A DNA stretch of 64,000 nt from Candidatus Zhuqueibacterota bacterium (GCA_016934825.1 JAFGSB010000006.1:1-64000), one strand, 5' to 3'; positions 1 to 10,208 are shown, counted from the stretch's first letter. Notes: generated by a model not told the origin, from the sequence alone. Translations and numbers: made by a program.

Positions 1-122
1 TCCCTGATCAGGCTTACAAGTTAAATAAAATCAGGATAAATAATTATAAAAATTTATTTTCTCCCACACAAATCAATTAATGATGTTTTATCCGAAAAAG
101 TTAATAATATAAATATGTTACG

Positions 123-155
123 AGTGTCGTGTCCGGGTTTAACCGGACACTGGTG
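123..155 (+). repeat. dispersed palindromic repeat (REP-like), extended form
   Basis: AGTGTCGTGTCCGGGTTTAACCGGACACTGGTG. Confidence 0.8.
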
Positions 156-269
156 CCTGCTGAAATATATCAAAATATTTATGTAAAACAATATATTTCT
201 ATGCAGGGGATTTAGGCTAATATATTTTTTTAAAATAAACTCCAAATTACGTTTTAATAGACAAACCTC

Positions 270-1007
270 TTACCTGTTACTCAATGAAAAATGTGAAATT
301 TTACTCAACAGGTACACAAAGCAGCCAATAAACAGATAAAACAAAACAATGTGAATGAATAAAAATTTTACGGTCAACACATCCCAAATATACAGGAAAT
401 AATTCAATACTAAAAAAACAGATAAAAAAATACTGCTTAAATTTAAAAGCTGGATAAAATTAAACTTTCCGCTCATAAATGCGTCCACCATAAATCCTAT
501 TCCCGCGCCAAATATGGCAATCGTGATCAATAGCAGATATAAAAGGAGCAGAAAAACTATACTTGACAGCCGTAAAATAATTTTCGCATATTTTTCCAAA
601 AACGATCTGATTTCTGCCGGTACAATTTTTTTTTCACTATCCTGAATATTGAGCGAGGACATGTCGATTTGTTTTATTCCCTTTTCGTTTTTCAGATAAA
701 TATTGTCCTCGGATATAAACACGGAATTTTTGGGGCAACCGGCAAAATAATCTTCATCGTACAGTGTGTCGCAAATAATCTCAACAGAGTCGCCGATGAT
801 TAATTTAACCGGGACGGGATCTAAAAATTCTATTTTCCCGGAGACTATTTTCATTTCCGGGAATGGTTCAACGAAAGCCCGGGTATAAAGTTGAACGTAT
901 TCCATGACTTTATTGGAAAGCGGGACAATAAACAATATTCCTATCATAACGGTATTGAACAACAGGAGCAGGAGGAACAAAACTTTTTTGGACAAGATAG
1001 TTTTCAT
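270..1007 (-). CDS. hypothetical membrane protein, multiple TM segments
   Basis: 245 aa ORF, hydrophobic N-terminus and three or more C-terminal TM stretches; no family recognised. Confidence 0.6.
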   Translation of the reverse strand: MKTILSKKVLFLLLLLFNTVMIGILFIVPLSNKVMEYVQLYTRAFVEPFPEMKIVSGKIEFLDPVPVKLIIGDSVEIICDTLYDEDYFAGCPKNSVFISEDNIYLKNEKGIKQIDMSSLNIQDSEKKIVPAEIRSFLEKYAKIILRLSSIVFLLLLYLLLITIAIFGAGIGFMVDAFMSGKFNFIQLLNLSSIFLSVFLVLNYFLYIWDVLTVKFLFIHIVLFYLFIGCFVYLLSKISHFSLSNR

Positions 1008-1028
1008 GAAGTCAAAGTCGAATTATCG

Positions 1029-2102
1029 TTAATACTCTTTCACATCTTCTTCGCCCCGGAAAATTCGCAGAACCCCTTCAGCCATCGCTTCCATTTCCAT
1101 TTCGCCGGGAAAAACAAATACCGGGGCTATGAACATAATCCGTCCGGTAATCTCGGTAACCAGTTTGTTTGAATTAGAAAGCCCGCCCGTTATAACAATG
1201 GCCTTGACATCACCATTCACAACGGTTGCCATGGCTCCTATTTCCTTGGCGATCTGATATGCCATAGCCAGATAAACATTTAACGCGTTTTCATCCCCCT
1301 GTTCGATCATTTGTTCCACTTTTTCCAGGTCTTTTGTACCCAGGTAAGCCATCAGTCCCCCTTTACTCATGACCAACTCAATCATTTGGGATTTGCTGTG
1401 ATTACCGGAAAAACACATGTCAATAAAAGGGATTAAGGGTAATCCGCCGGTTCGTTCAGGTGAAAAAGGTCCTGCGCTCGACGCGTCATTGACGTCGATT
1501 ACCCGACCATTCCTGATCGGCGCGATAGAAATCCCGCTACCAAGGTGAGCAACAATAAAATTATTTTCGTTTGCGTTAATATTTAATTTTTTAGCGGCCC
1601 AGAACGCGGCAGCCCGTAAATTTAAGGAATGAGATAACGCTCTTCTTTGAATGGCCGGATGGCCTGAATATCGAGCAACAGGTTCAAATTCATCAACGGA
1701 AACCGGGTCGACTATGTAAGCTTCACAATTGTATTTTTCCGCCATACGATCCGCCAGGGCGCAGCCCAAATTGGACACATGGGCGCCGCGGACACCCTGC
1801 CGGGCATCATTTATCATGTCCTCGGATACCACATATGTTCCCCGCTTTAATGATTTCAGGATACCGCCTCGTCCCACAATCGCGTCGAAATTTTTTTTGC
1901 TTTTCACTCCGGTAAGAAATTTTTCAATCGCTTCAATGCGATACTCAAATTGATTCCACAAAGAGTGAAAAGCATTCAACTCTTCCTGGGGATGAACAAT
2001 AGTTTCCTGCTCAATTTTTTCACTTCCTGAAAATATAGCAACTTTGGTTGAAACAGATCCCGGATTTATGACCAGGATCAGGGGATTTTCAACTTTTGTC
2101 AA
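1029..2102 (-). CDS. buk: butyrate kinase / acetokinase-family kinase
   Basis: LVINPGSVSTKVAIF start, VGRGGILKSLKRGTYVV, VAHLGSGISIAPIRNGRVIDVNDASSAGPFSPERTGGLP, all typical of Buk. Confidence 0.93.
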   Translation of the reverse strand: MTKVENPLILVINPGSVSTKVAIFSGSEKIEQETIVHPQEELNAFHSLWNQFEYRIEAIEKFLTGVKSKKNFDAIVGRGGILKSLKRGTYVVSEDMINDARQGVRGAHVSNLGCALADRMAEKYNCEAYIVDPVSVDEFEPVARYSGHPAIQRRALSHSLNLRAAAFWAAKKLNINANENNFIVAHLGSGISIAPIRNGRVIDVNDASSAGPFSPERTGGLPLIPFIDMCFSGNHSKSQMIELVMSKGGLMAYLGTKDLEKVEQMIEQGDENALNVYLAMAYQIAKEIGAMATVVNGDVKAIVITGGLSNSNKLVTEITGRIMFIAPVFVFPGEMEMEAMAEGVLRIFRGEEDVKEY

Positions 2103-2199
2103 AAATTTTCTCCTTTATTACTCTGAAAAAGACTAATTGATTTTAAATCGTTAATCAAAGTTAGAGAAATATAAAAAACGCAACTTTTACATTCAAGTA

Positions 2200-2229
2200 A
2201 AAAGGGAAAAGTGAACACTTTTCCCTTTT
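2200..2229 (-). terminator. perfect 14-bp inverted repeat downstream of hydA-1
   Basis: AAAAGGGAAAAGTG-AA-CACTTTTCCCTTTT, T/A-rich on both sides. Confidence 0.75.
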
Positions 2230-2250
2230 AAAACCACCTCAATTATGAAA

Positions 2251-3990
2251 TCAAGCTTCAGCTTTTTCATACACCGATTTGCGTACGTAATGGGTATGCA
2301 AAAGTTCATGCGCCTTGTGCCCGTTTGGTTCGCCCAAAAATTCTTCATAAAGTTTCAGTATCGCCGGGTTTTCATGGGATTTCCTGATTTCCATCTTACG
2401 GTCCTGCTTATAAATCGCTTCAACCCGCTTTTTCCGAATTTCTTCGGACGTCGGAATGGGCTGGCCGCCGCCGCCTATACAACCACCGGGACAGGCCATA
2501 ATTTCGACAAAATGATAATCCGCTTCTCCTGACGCTATCTTTTCCAGCAGTTTACGGGCGTTGGCAAGTCCGTTAGCAACCGCGGCTTTAACTTTGGTGC
2601 CGTCCAGATCGATTTCGGCTTCTTTTATACCATCCAAACCTCTCACCGCATTGATCTCTATGTTTTCGAGCGGTTTTTTGGTGACCAGTTCATAAACTGT
2701 ACGCAAAGCCGCTTCCATAACACCACCGGTATTACCGAATATAACGGCCGCACCTGTGGAAATACCCAGGGGTTCATCATATTCTTCTTCATGCAACTCC
2801 GGCAGATTAATTCCCACCTGTTTCATCATAACCGCCGCCTCACGGGTCGTTAATACGGCATCCACATCCCGGAACCCGCTGTCGGTCATTTCGGGCCGCG
2901 ATGCTTCATATTTCTTTGCCGTACAGGGCATGATCGAAACGCTGTATATATCTTTCGGATCAATTCCGTTCTTTTCGGCATAATAGGTTTTCGCCAGGGC
3001 TCCAAACATCTGCTGCGGCGACTTGCATGATGAAACGTGCGGCAACAGGTCAGGGAAAAAGTGCTCGATAAAATTGATCCAACCCGGACTGCATGACGTT
3101 AACAGCGGCAACGTTCCGCCGTTTTTAATCCGGCCGAGCAGTTCGGTGCCTTCTTCCATGATCGTCAGATCGGCCGTAAAATCGGTGTCAAAGACTTTAT
3201 CAAAACCGAGCATCCGTAAACCGGTGACGAACTGGTTGGTAACCAGCGAACCGGCGGGCATACCGAACATTTCACCGATGGACGCCCTGACAGCCGGGGC
3301 CGTCTGCACAATAACATGTTTTGTCGGGTCGTCCAGCGCTTTCCAGACACTGGCGGTATGATCTTTCTCATACAATGCGCCAACCGGACAACGATCAATA
3401 CATTGTCCGCAGGACACGCAGGCGACATCGTTAATACCTTTACCAAAAGGCGTATCCACCCAAACGTCATAACCGCGGCCTTCGAGACCGATCGCGCTGA
3501 CGCTCTGCACCAGTTCGCAGGTCTGGATACAACGGCGGCATAGAATACATTTTGAAGGATCGCGTACGATCGCTTCACTGGACAAATCCAGTTCGCCTTT
3601 TCTTTCCTTATAATCAAAACGTATTTCTCTTATACCAAGCTGTTCGGCGACATCCTGTAATTCACAGAAATTGTTGCGGACACATTCGGTACATTTCATC
3701 GGATGACGCGACAATAACAATTCAAGCGCCATTTTTCGTGATTCACGAACAAACTGGGACCGTGTCGAAACGACCATACCGTCCTGACACTTCCAGGAAC
3801 ATGCCGTGCGTAATAATCTGTCGCCTTCTATTTCGACAACACATAAACGGCAGGCAGATACCGGCGGCAGATCGGGATGATAGCACAACCGGGGAATTTT
3901 TATATTCAGTTTTTCAGCGGCTTCCAGAATCGTGGTTCCTTTTGCTACTGTAACCGTTTTACTATCTATTGTCAATGTGATATTTTCCAC
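2251..3990 (-). CDS. hydA: [FeFe] hydrogenase catalytic subunit, HydA/HndD-like (copy 1)
   Basis: N-terminal 2Fe-2S, HPMKCTECVRNNFCELQ, two 4Fe-4S motifs, TSCSPGW / MPCTAKKYE / EIMACPGGCIGGGGQP H-cluster motifs. Confidence 0.95.
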   Translation of the reverse strand: MENITLTIDSKTVTVAKGTTILEAAEKLNIKIPRLCYHPDLPPVSACRLCVVEIEGDRLLRTACSWKCQDGMVVSTRSQFVRESRKMALELLLSRHPMKCTECVRNNFCELQDVAEQLGIREIRFDYKERKGELDLSSEAIVRDPSKCILCRRCIQTCELVQSVSAIGLEGRGYDVWVDTPFGKGINDVACVSCGQCIDRCPVGALYEKDHTASVWKALDDPTKHVIVQTAPAVRASIGEMFGMPAGSLVTNQFVTGLRMLGFDKVFDTDFTADLTIMEEGTELLGRIKNGGTLPLLTSCSPGWINFIEHFFPDLLPHVSSCKSPQQMFGALAKTYYAEKNGIDPKDIYSVSIMPCTAKKYEASRPEMTDSGFRDVDAVLTTREAAVMMKQVGINLPELHEEEYDEPLGISTGAAVIFGNTGGVMEAALRTVYELVTKKPLENIEINAVRGLDGIKEAEIDLDGTKVKAAVANGLANARKLLEKIASGEADYHFVEIMACPGGCIGGGGQPIPTSEEIRKKRVEAIYKQDRKMEIRKSHENPAILKLYEEFLGEPNGHKAHELLHTHYVRKSVYEKAEA

Positions 3991-4054
3991 TTCTTACCTC
4001 CAAATTGCGAATTTTTTTCTAAAACAGTCCGGTTGCGGACTGAAATGATCTTAA

Positions 4055-5656
4055 TTAAGCGACAGCAGCCTGTGCGACCTGCGGTTTTTTGACATACTTT
4101 TCGAATTCGCCGCGGAAATAACGCAGACAGCCTAAAATAGGTACAGGGGCGGCCTGACCAAGTCCACAGAAGGCACCCTTCATCATTACCTTTGCCAGGT
4201 CTTCGATCAAATCCACGTCTTTGAGTTCACCGCGACCGTCCGTCAACTTTTCCAATAACTCCAATAACCTGCCGGTTCCTTCGCGGCATAAAGTACATTT
4301 ACCGCAGGATTCATGATTAAAGAACTCGACAAAATTCTTAACCAGGTCTACCACATCCTGAGAATCATCCACAACAAGCAGAGCGCCCGAGCCCAATCCG
4401 GCCCCGATTTCCCGCAAATTTTCAACGGTCATCGGCAGGTCAAGATGTTCCGATGTCAGTATACCGCCGGTCGTTCCGCCCATTTGCGCCAGCAAAAAAC
4501 CTTTTCCGTCTGGTATACCCTGACCAACCTCATAGATGATCTCGCGCAGGGTAATACCCATCGGCACTTCGATCAATCCGGGGTTTTTGATATTTCCGAC
4601 CATTGTGAAAACTTTGGTTCCGGGGCTTTTTTCAGTGCCGTTAGACTTGTACCAGGCGGCGCCTTTGGAAATGATCTGCGGTAAATTCGCCAGGGTCTCA
4701 ACATTATTCACTATTGTCGGTTTACCCCACAAACCAACCGAAGGCGGGAACGGCGGCTTATCGCGTGGTTCGCCCCGTTTTCCCTCGATGGACTCGATCA
4801 GCGCGGTTTCCTCGCCGCATATATAAGCGCCGGCGCCTTCACGTATTTCCAAATCAAATGAAAAGGAACTGTTAAAAATATTCTTTCCCAGTAGCCCGTG
4901 TTCCCTGGCCTGATCTATGGCTTTTTGCATTCTGTTTATTGACATTTTATATTCACCGCGAATATAAACAAAACCCTTATTCGCGCCCACTGCGTATCCG
5001 GTTAATGCCATACCTTCTATAACGGCATGCGGGTCGCCTTCCAGGATCAATCTGTCCTTGAAAGTACCGGGTTCACCTTCGTCCGCGTTACATATTATAT
5101 ATTTTTCCTCGCTTTTTTCACGGGCTGCAAATTCCCATTTCATGCCGGTCGGAAAAAACGCGCCGCCGCGTCCCTGAAGGCCCGATTCTTTAACTGTGTT
5201 TATCACATCCTCGGGTTTCATTTCCGTCAGCGCTTTACCCATTGCTTCATATCCGTCATGCGCAATATATTCTTCGATATTATCCGGATCGATTATTCCG
5301 GCATTTTTCAATACAACTCTGACCTGCTTTCCAAATCGCGGCGCTTTGCCTTCTTCCTCTTTGGTCTCCGGGATATCCGCATATTGCAGGCGCTCGACTA
5401 TACGCCCTTTGATCAAATGTTCCGAAATGATCTCCGATACATCCTCAACCTTAACACCCGCGTAATATACCGCATCAGGAAAAACAACAAGCACAACGCC
5501 TTTATTATAAATACCAAGACTTCCAGTTTCAACAACCCGGACCTCATCGGTCAGAGCGGCCAAACTTAGTTCACGCTGTAATTCATCTTTTACTGAATGG
5601 GCACCCTGAGCGATCGTATGCGCATCCATCGCAATAAGTATATGTATTCTATGCAT
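4055..5656 (-). CDS. hydB: HydB/NuoF-like flavoprotein subunit (copy 1), lacking Trx-like Cys ligands and C-terminal ferredoxin domain
   Basis: GRGGAFFPTGMKWEF, ICNADEGEPGTFKDR, GAGAYICGEETALIESIEGKRGEPR, ESCGKCTLCREGTGR; N-terminal VVETGSLGIYNKG has no Cys. Confidence 0.93.
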   Translation of the reverse strand: MHRIHILIAMDAHTIAQGAHSVKDELQRELSLAALTDEVRVVETGSLGIYNKGVVLVVFPDAVYYAGVKVEDVSEIISEHLIKGRIVERLQYADIPETKEEEGKAPRFGKQVRVVLKNAGIIDPDNIEEYIAHDGYEAMGKALTEMKPEDVINTVKESGLQGRGGAFFPTGMKWEFAAREKSEEKYIICNADEGEPGTFKDRLILEGDPHAVIEGMALTGYAVGANKGFVYIRGEYKMSINRMQKAIDQAREHGLLGKNIFNSSFSFDLEIREGAGAYICGEETALIESIEGKRGEPRDKPPFPPSVGLWGKPTIVNNVETLANLPQIISKGAAWYKSNGTEKSPGTKVFTMVGNIKNPGLIEVPMGITLREIIYEVGQGIPDGKGFLLAQMGGTTGGILTSEHLDLPMTVENLREIGAGLGSGALLVVDDSQDVVDLVKNFVEFFNHESCGKCTLCREGTGRLLELLEKLTDGRGELKDVDLIEDLAKVMMKGAFCGLGQAAPVPILGCLRYFRGEFEKYVKKPQVAQAAVA

Positions 5657-6125
5657 TTGCCTGCCCTTTCATTTTATAGTCCTTTAAAATTGCCACTGCC
5701 TTTTCAGGTGTCAGGTTACCGTATACCTCGTCGTTGATCATCATAACCGGGGCTACGGCGCATAAACCAAGACAGCTTGTAAATTCAAGTGTGAATAAAT
5801 TATCCGGTGTGGTTTCATTCATTTCCAGACCCAGATATTCTTTTATTCTGTCCAGGACTTCTTTTGATCCTTTAACATGACAGGGCGCGTTATTACAGCA
5901 ACGAATAATATATTTACCTTTTTTAACAGTCGTAAACAAGCTGTAAAATGTAGCAACACCATAAATTTCACTCAAAGGTATTTTGGTTGTTTTTGCGACC
6001 CTTGTCAGTATTTTATCGGACAGGCAGCCAAATTCTTTCTGTACATCCTTTAAAATATAGATTAGCGGAGTTTTTGTCTCTTTATAGCTTTTGACAATCT
6101 CGTCCACTTTGCCCAAATCTTGCAT
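5649..6125 (-). CDS. hydC: HydC/NuoE-like 2Fe-2S subunit (copy 1)
   Basis: GVATFYSLFTTVKKGKYIIRCCNNAPCHVKGS, TSCLGLCAVAPVMMIND. Confidence 0.93.
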   Translation of the reverse strand: MQDLGKVDEIVKSYKETKTPLIYILKDVQKEFGCLSDKILTRVAKTTKIPLSEIYGVATFYSLFTTVKKGKYIIRCCNNAPCHVKGSKEVLDRIKEYLGLEMNETTPDNLFTLEFTSCLGLCAVAPVMMINDEVYGNLTPEKAVAILKDYKMKGQANA

Positions 6126-6172
6126 TCTGAACCTCCGTAAATTTCATAATAAGTGGAAATAAATTCACTACG

Positions 6173-6574
6173 TCAACTCAAATTAAAAACATAATTTGTC
6201 AACACTTTATCATTCACAACGTGCCCGTTAATTATTTCACGTGCAATTTCAGGTGTAACTTTGCCATAAGTGATTGTTTGTTTGGAAGCCTGGGAAATTT
6301 GTATCATCGGCTCCTGATCGCAATAGCCCAGACAGCCGGTCTGGGTGACTATGGCATCCTTAATGTTGCGTTTATTCAATTCATCAATAATTGCTGACAT
6401 GGTAGCGCGTGCACCGGCGGCAATACCGCATGTTCCCATCGAAACGATAATCCGGTATTTCGCTGTTTTTTCACGCGATGCCATATCCTGTTTTGCTTTC
6501 TCCTTAATGGCGCGAAGATCGGCTAATGTTTTCACAGATCGGTCCTCCTTAATCGGTTTGAATGAATCATACAC
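6173..6574 (-). CDS. stand-alone thioredoxin-like [2Fe-2S] protein, HndB-like
   Basis: IIVSMGTCGIAAGA ... VTQTGCLGYCDQEP; typical Trx-like ferredoxin Cys pattern; adjacent to hydC. Confidence 0.85.
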   Translation of the reverse strand: MYDSFKPIKEDRSVKTLADLRAIKEKAKQDMASREKTAKYRIIVSMGTCGIAAGARATMSAIIDELNKRNIKDAIVTQTGCLGYCDQEPMIQISQASKQTITYGKVTPEIAREIINGHVVNDKVLTNYVFNLS

Positions 6575-6608
6575 ATCTATATATTATTATTTATTGATCA
6601 ATAAAAAT

Positions 6609-7157
6609 TCATCCGCTTGAACGAATGGCCAAAAGATGCTTTTTAATTTGCTCTCTGGCGGGTTCAGCAACCTCATAAATTGAACACGCCCGCTCAACCA
6701 TCCTGGCATATATCCAGAAAGAATCAAAACTGAAATATCCGCTGTCAGTCCGGTGAAGATAGCAAAAATGAACATCCATATTACTGATAACCAGATTAAC
6801 AATAGTTTCGACAATATTTCCCAGCGGCGCCCGGTTGAGATGATTTTTCCTGAATTCCGCGGTAACGGTTGTTCCCTTACCCACCTCCGAATTCAATTCG
6901 ACAAAGCCTCCGGACTGCCGGGCCGACTGGTTGAGTAATGACAATCCCATCCCAACGGAACGTGTCGTCCGGGACGTGATAAAAGGATCAAGTACCTTTT
7001 CCTGTGTTTCGCGGCTCATTCCCCGCCCGTTGTCGCGTATACGTATTCGAAAAATGTTCTCCCGGTCCAGTTCTTCAATATATATGATAACCCTTGAAGC
7101 TTCCGCCTCGATAGAGTTGGTCACGATATCCAGAATATTTAATGATAATTCACGCAT
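6609..7157 (-). CDS. HATPase_c ATP-binding protein without dimerisation/phosphoacceptor domain
   Basis: NILDIVTNSIEAEAS (N-box), IRIRDNGRGMS (G1), VGMGLSLL, GKGTTVTAEF. Confidence 0.85.
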   Translation of the reverse strand: MRELSLNILDIVTNSIEAEASRVIIYIEELDRENIFRIRIRDNGRGMSRETQEKVLDPFITSRTTRSVGMGLSLLNQSARQSGGFVELNSEVGKGTTVTAEFRKNHLNRAPLGNIVETIVNLVISNMDVHFCYLHRTDSGYFSFDSFWIYARMVERACSIYEVAEPAREQIKKHLLAIRSSG

Positions 7158-7168
7158 CTTTATACTTT

Positions 7169-7924
7169 TTATTCATTCGGTAATTGTAAAAACGCGCCGC
7201 GCCCGTCTTTTTTTTCTATGGCTTTTTTGATTTCAGCGAAATTCGGCGCCGCGATGTTGAAATACGTCATCTTGGTTCCGATCATACCGATATCATGCGC
7301 GTCGGAAGCGGTCACTATTGTATATTGGGTATTATTTAAGAATCTCAACCTCTCTTTTGCCTGGTCCGGCGGTAATGAAATTTCCACAGCATGTACATGG
7401 ATATTTTCGGGTATAAAACCAAGTACCCGGAGAATACTGTGCGATTTTCGATCGATATGCGCCGGATAAATGATACCGTTCAGGTCATTCACATGATTCG
7501 CGACATTTTCAATCGAAGCCCTGACGGGTAAACCAAGAAACCTTTTATTCTCATTAATAATATTTTCATCTTTATCGCAAACATATTGCGGTCCCAAAAT
7601 GGACTCATCATATATTCCCGGCGTGAGATTTTCATATATAAAATCCTGAAAGTCCATCACGCTGTCCAGCTCCGGGAAAAGACAGAGCATATGCGCGCCT
7701 TCACGCGTATATACTTCCATACCGGCAATGACCGTCAATTTCTTATTTTCTGCCGCCTCCATAACAGCCCTGACATTTTCAGCGGAATTGTGATCCGTTA
7801 TCGCAATAATATCCAGTTTCTTTTTAATCGCTGTGTCGATAATATCTATCGGACCCATACTCAATTCAGCGCATGGTGATAATACCGTATGAATATGCAA
7901 ATCCGCCCTGTACCAGTCCAGCAT
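7169..7924 (-). CDS. PHP-domain phosphoesterase
   Basis: YRADLHIHTVLSPCAELSMGP, AITDHNSAEN, IYPAHIDR, VTASDAHDIG. Confidence 0.9.
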   Translation of the reverse strand: MLDWYRADLHIHTVLSPCAELSMGPIDIIDTAIKKKLDIIAITDHNSAENVRAVMEAAENKKLTVIAGMEVYTREGAHMLCLFPELDSVMDFQDFIYENLTPGIYDESILGPQYVCDKDENIINENKRFLGLPVRASIENVANHVNDLNGIIYPAHIDRKSHSILRVLGFIPENIHVHAVEISLPPDQAKERLRFLNNTQYTIVTASDAHDIGMIGTKMTYFNIAAPNFAEIKKAIEKKDGRGAFLQLPNE

Positions 7925-7928
7925 TCAC

Positions 7929-8270
7929 TTATCTCCCCCTTAATCCGAGATCAAAAAGCTGACCGGCAATATCGAATGCAGATTGATCGGATTTAAAAAC
8001 GGGTATATTTTTTCCCCTGGCCTTTTCCAGCGCGGAACTTTCCGGTTCAAGATTATCAGGGAGAATGACACCCGCAAGAGATTTAAAAAAGACAATCGCA
8101 ATCACATTTTCATGCGTTTGATTGGTAACCCAAATTGATCCTTTGAGTGCGTTTGACATGGCATCGCTTAATATATCAGATAAATATCCTTTGGTCACTT
8201 CTTTATTCAGATTACCTTCACCACTCAATATTTTTAAATTCAGTTTTTTGACAATTTCCTGCAGTTCCAT
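7929..8270 (-). CDS. DRTGG-domain protein (HprK N-terminal-like)
   Basis: 113 aa, VTKGYLSDILSDAMSNALKGSIWVTNQTHENVIAIVFFKSLAGVILPDNLEP. Confidence 0.75.
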   Translation of the reverse strand: MELQEIVKKLNLKILSGEGNLNKEVTKGYLSDILSDAMSNALKGSIWVTNQTHENVIAIVFFKSLAGVILPDNLEPESSALEKARGKNIPVFKSDQSAFDIAGQLFDLGLRGR

Positions 8271-8291
8271 AACTACTCCCTATCTTGAACC

Positions 8292-9797
8292 TTACGGGCT
8301 ATTTTTTATTGTAAAATTATTCTGTTTCGCGAACGGCAAATATACGGAGAAAGTGCTGCCTTTTTGATATTCACTTTCGACTTTAATTTTACCCGCATAT
8401 GCATCGACAATTTTTTTGGCAATTGTTAATCCAAGACCTGTGCCGGTTATATTTCTGGTAAATTCATTTTTTGCCCGGAAAAAATCCTCAAATAGTCTGT
8501 CCTGCTCCTCTTTTTTTATTCCCAAACCGGTATCCTGGAAATCGATTTTGACATAATGTGTATTTTGACGGCCCGTAATATTTACCTGGCCGTTGGGTTT
8601 GTTATACCTGACGGCATTTGCGATGATTTGGGTAAATAACCGCAATAAATCATCCCTGTCCGCGTCCACACAAAGATTGCTGTCAATATCCACATTGACT
8701 TTAAGCGCCCGTTCGCTGATATCATTTTTGAAAAAATTCAGCCGGTCGATAATCAATTCCTTTATATTCTGTCTGTTTAATTCCCGGCGGACTTTACCGG
8801 CTTCAAGCCGGGTAATGTTCAATAAATCATTTATCAAATTTACAAGAGATTTGGTACGGTCAAGCGACCTTTTTAAATAACTGTCATATAAATCAGGTTC
8901 ATCGCCAAGTGTTTTATCCACAACCAGTTCTAAATAACCCTGTACCGCTGTTAAAGGTGATTTCAATTCATGTGCGGCCATATCGACAAACTGGGAACGG
9001 ATAATATCTATCTTTTTCAGTTCGGAAATATCCCGCAGAACCGATACAACACCGAGCAACTCGCCCTTTTTACCCATAACGGGTGTTGTATTGGCCATAA
9101 CCACCAGTTTTGCCGGCGGATGAATGGTAATTTCCTGTTTAATGGCATTGACCGAACCTTTGCCGGAAAAAATTTCCTTTATCTGGTCCCGCAGTGCTGT
9201 CGGCAAAATTTCCAGCACCGGTTCTCCTATCGATATTTCCTGGTTAATATCCAGTAATTTTAAAAATCCCGGATTGAATAAAACGGCCTGTCCTTCCTGG
9301 TTAATAATAAGTATGCCGTCATCAAGGGCGTTTATGATCGTCCTCATTCTGGACTGTTCATGCGCGACTTCGAGCAAATGTTTTGCCTGTTCTTCACGTA
9401 ATCGTCTGGCTTCGAGGATGTACCATCTCCGCTCCAGCGCCCGGTGCACGAGAATTTGCAATTCGTCCGGCTCAAACGGCTTTGGGATATATTGATAGGC
9501 GCCCATACGTGTTGTTTCAACAGCCGTATCAATGGAAGCATAGGCGGTTACGATCACACAAATCGCTTCGGGATACATCAGTTTTATTTCCCGCAGAACC
9601 TGTGTACCTTCAATATCCGGCATTTTCAGGTCTATAAAATAGATATCATATTCGGTTGCAATGCCCTTCTGGATACCAAGGGCGCCGCTGTCCGTCGTAT
9701 CGACTTTGTGTCCCTGAATTTCGAGTATGCGCCGGATACCCTCGCGCATTCCCTTTTCATCGTCAACTACAAGAATTTTGCCGTTTTCAATTTTCAC
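8292..9797 (-). CDS. receiver-PAS-histidine kinase hybrid (copy 1)
   Basis: ILVVDDEKGMREGI ... FIDLKMPD (REC), PAS, MAAHELKSPLTAVQGYLEL (H-box), HATPase GTGLGLTIAK. Confidence 0.92.
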   Translation of the reverse strand: MKIENGKILVVDDEKGMREGIRRILEIQGHKVDTTDSGALGIQKGIATEYDIYFIDLKMPDIEGTQVLREIKLMYPEAICVIVTAYASIDTAVETTRMGAYQYIPKPFEPDELQILVHRALERRWYILEARRLREEQAKHLLEVAHEQSRMRTIINALDDGILIINQEGQAVLFNPGFLKLLDINQEISIGEPVLEILPTALRDQIKEIFSGKGSVNAIKQEITIHPPAKLVVMANTTPVMGKKGELLGVVSVLRDISELKKIDIIRSQFVDMAAHELKSPLTAVQGYLELVVDKTLGDEPDLYDSYLKRSLDRTKSLVNLINDLLNITRLEAGKVRRELNRQNIKELIIDRLNFFKNDISERALKVNVDIDSNLCVDADRDDLLRLFTQIIANAVRYNKPNGQVNITGRQNTHYVKIDFQDTGLGIKKEEQDRLFEDFFRAKNEFTRNITGTGLGLTIAKKIVDAYAGKIKVESEYQKGSTFSVYLPFAKQNNFTIKNSP

Positions 9798-10192
9798 TTT
9801 TCTTTAAATATCTTTTCATTCAAATATTGCACCAAATCTCTTGGTGAAATCGGTTTTTCAAGATAGTCGTCTGCCTTGATCCAGTTTTTTTCTTCTTCCG
9901 TATCGGTCGAGAACCTTATGCCCGTTTCATGACCCGCAGAAGTCATGATGATGACTTTGGATTTTTTTGCTTCAGGCAAACTTTTTATACGGTGACATAG
10001 TACAAAGCCCGAATCAAAATGCTCCATTGACAGGTCGACAAATATCACATCCGGTTTAAATTCCTTATATAGTTTGAGCCCTTCGCTGCTGTCAAAAGCC
10101 GTTTTAATTATATAACCGGCCTTTTCCAGAACAGGCTTGTATATATTCAATAAATCCGTATCGTCATCCACCATCGCGATTTTTTTATCCAT
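9794..10192 (-). CDS. stand-alone receiver protein with insertion before KP motif
   Basis: AMVDDDTDLL, VIFVDLSME, GIRFSTDTEEEKNWIKADDYLEKPI. Confidence 0.87.
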   Translation of the reverse strand: MDKKIAMVDDDTDLLNIYKPVLEKAGYIIKTAFDSSEGLKLYKEFKPDVIFVDLSMEHFDSGFVLCHRIKSLPEAKKSKVIIMTSAGHETGIRFSTDTEEEKNWIKADDYLEKPISPRDLVQYLNEKIFKEK

Positions 10193-10208
10193 TTCTCCGC
10201 TTCCTTTT

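Noticed and set aside
3165-3617. 150-aa ORF in an alternative frame of hydA-1
   Set aside because: Overlaps the conserved hydrogenase frame on the same strand; codon-shadow ORF.
5027-5569. 180-aa + strand ORF opposite hydB-1
   Set aside because: Antisense to a clear NuoF-like CDS; no domain recognised.
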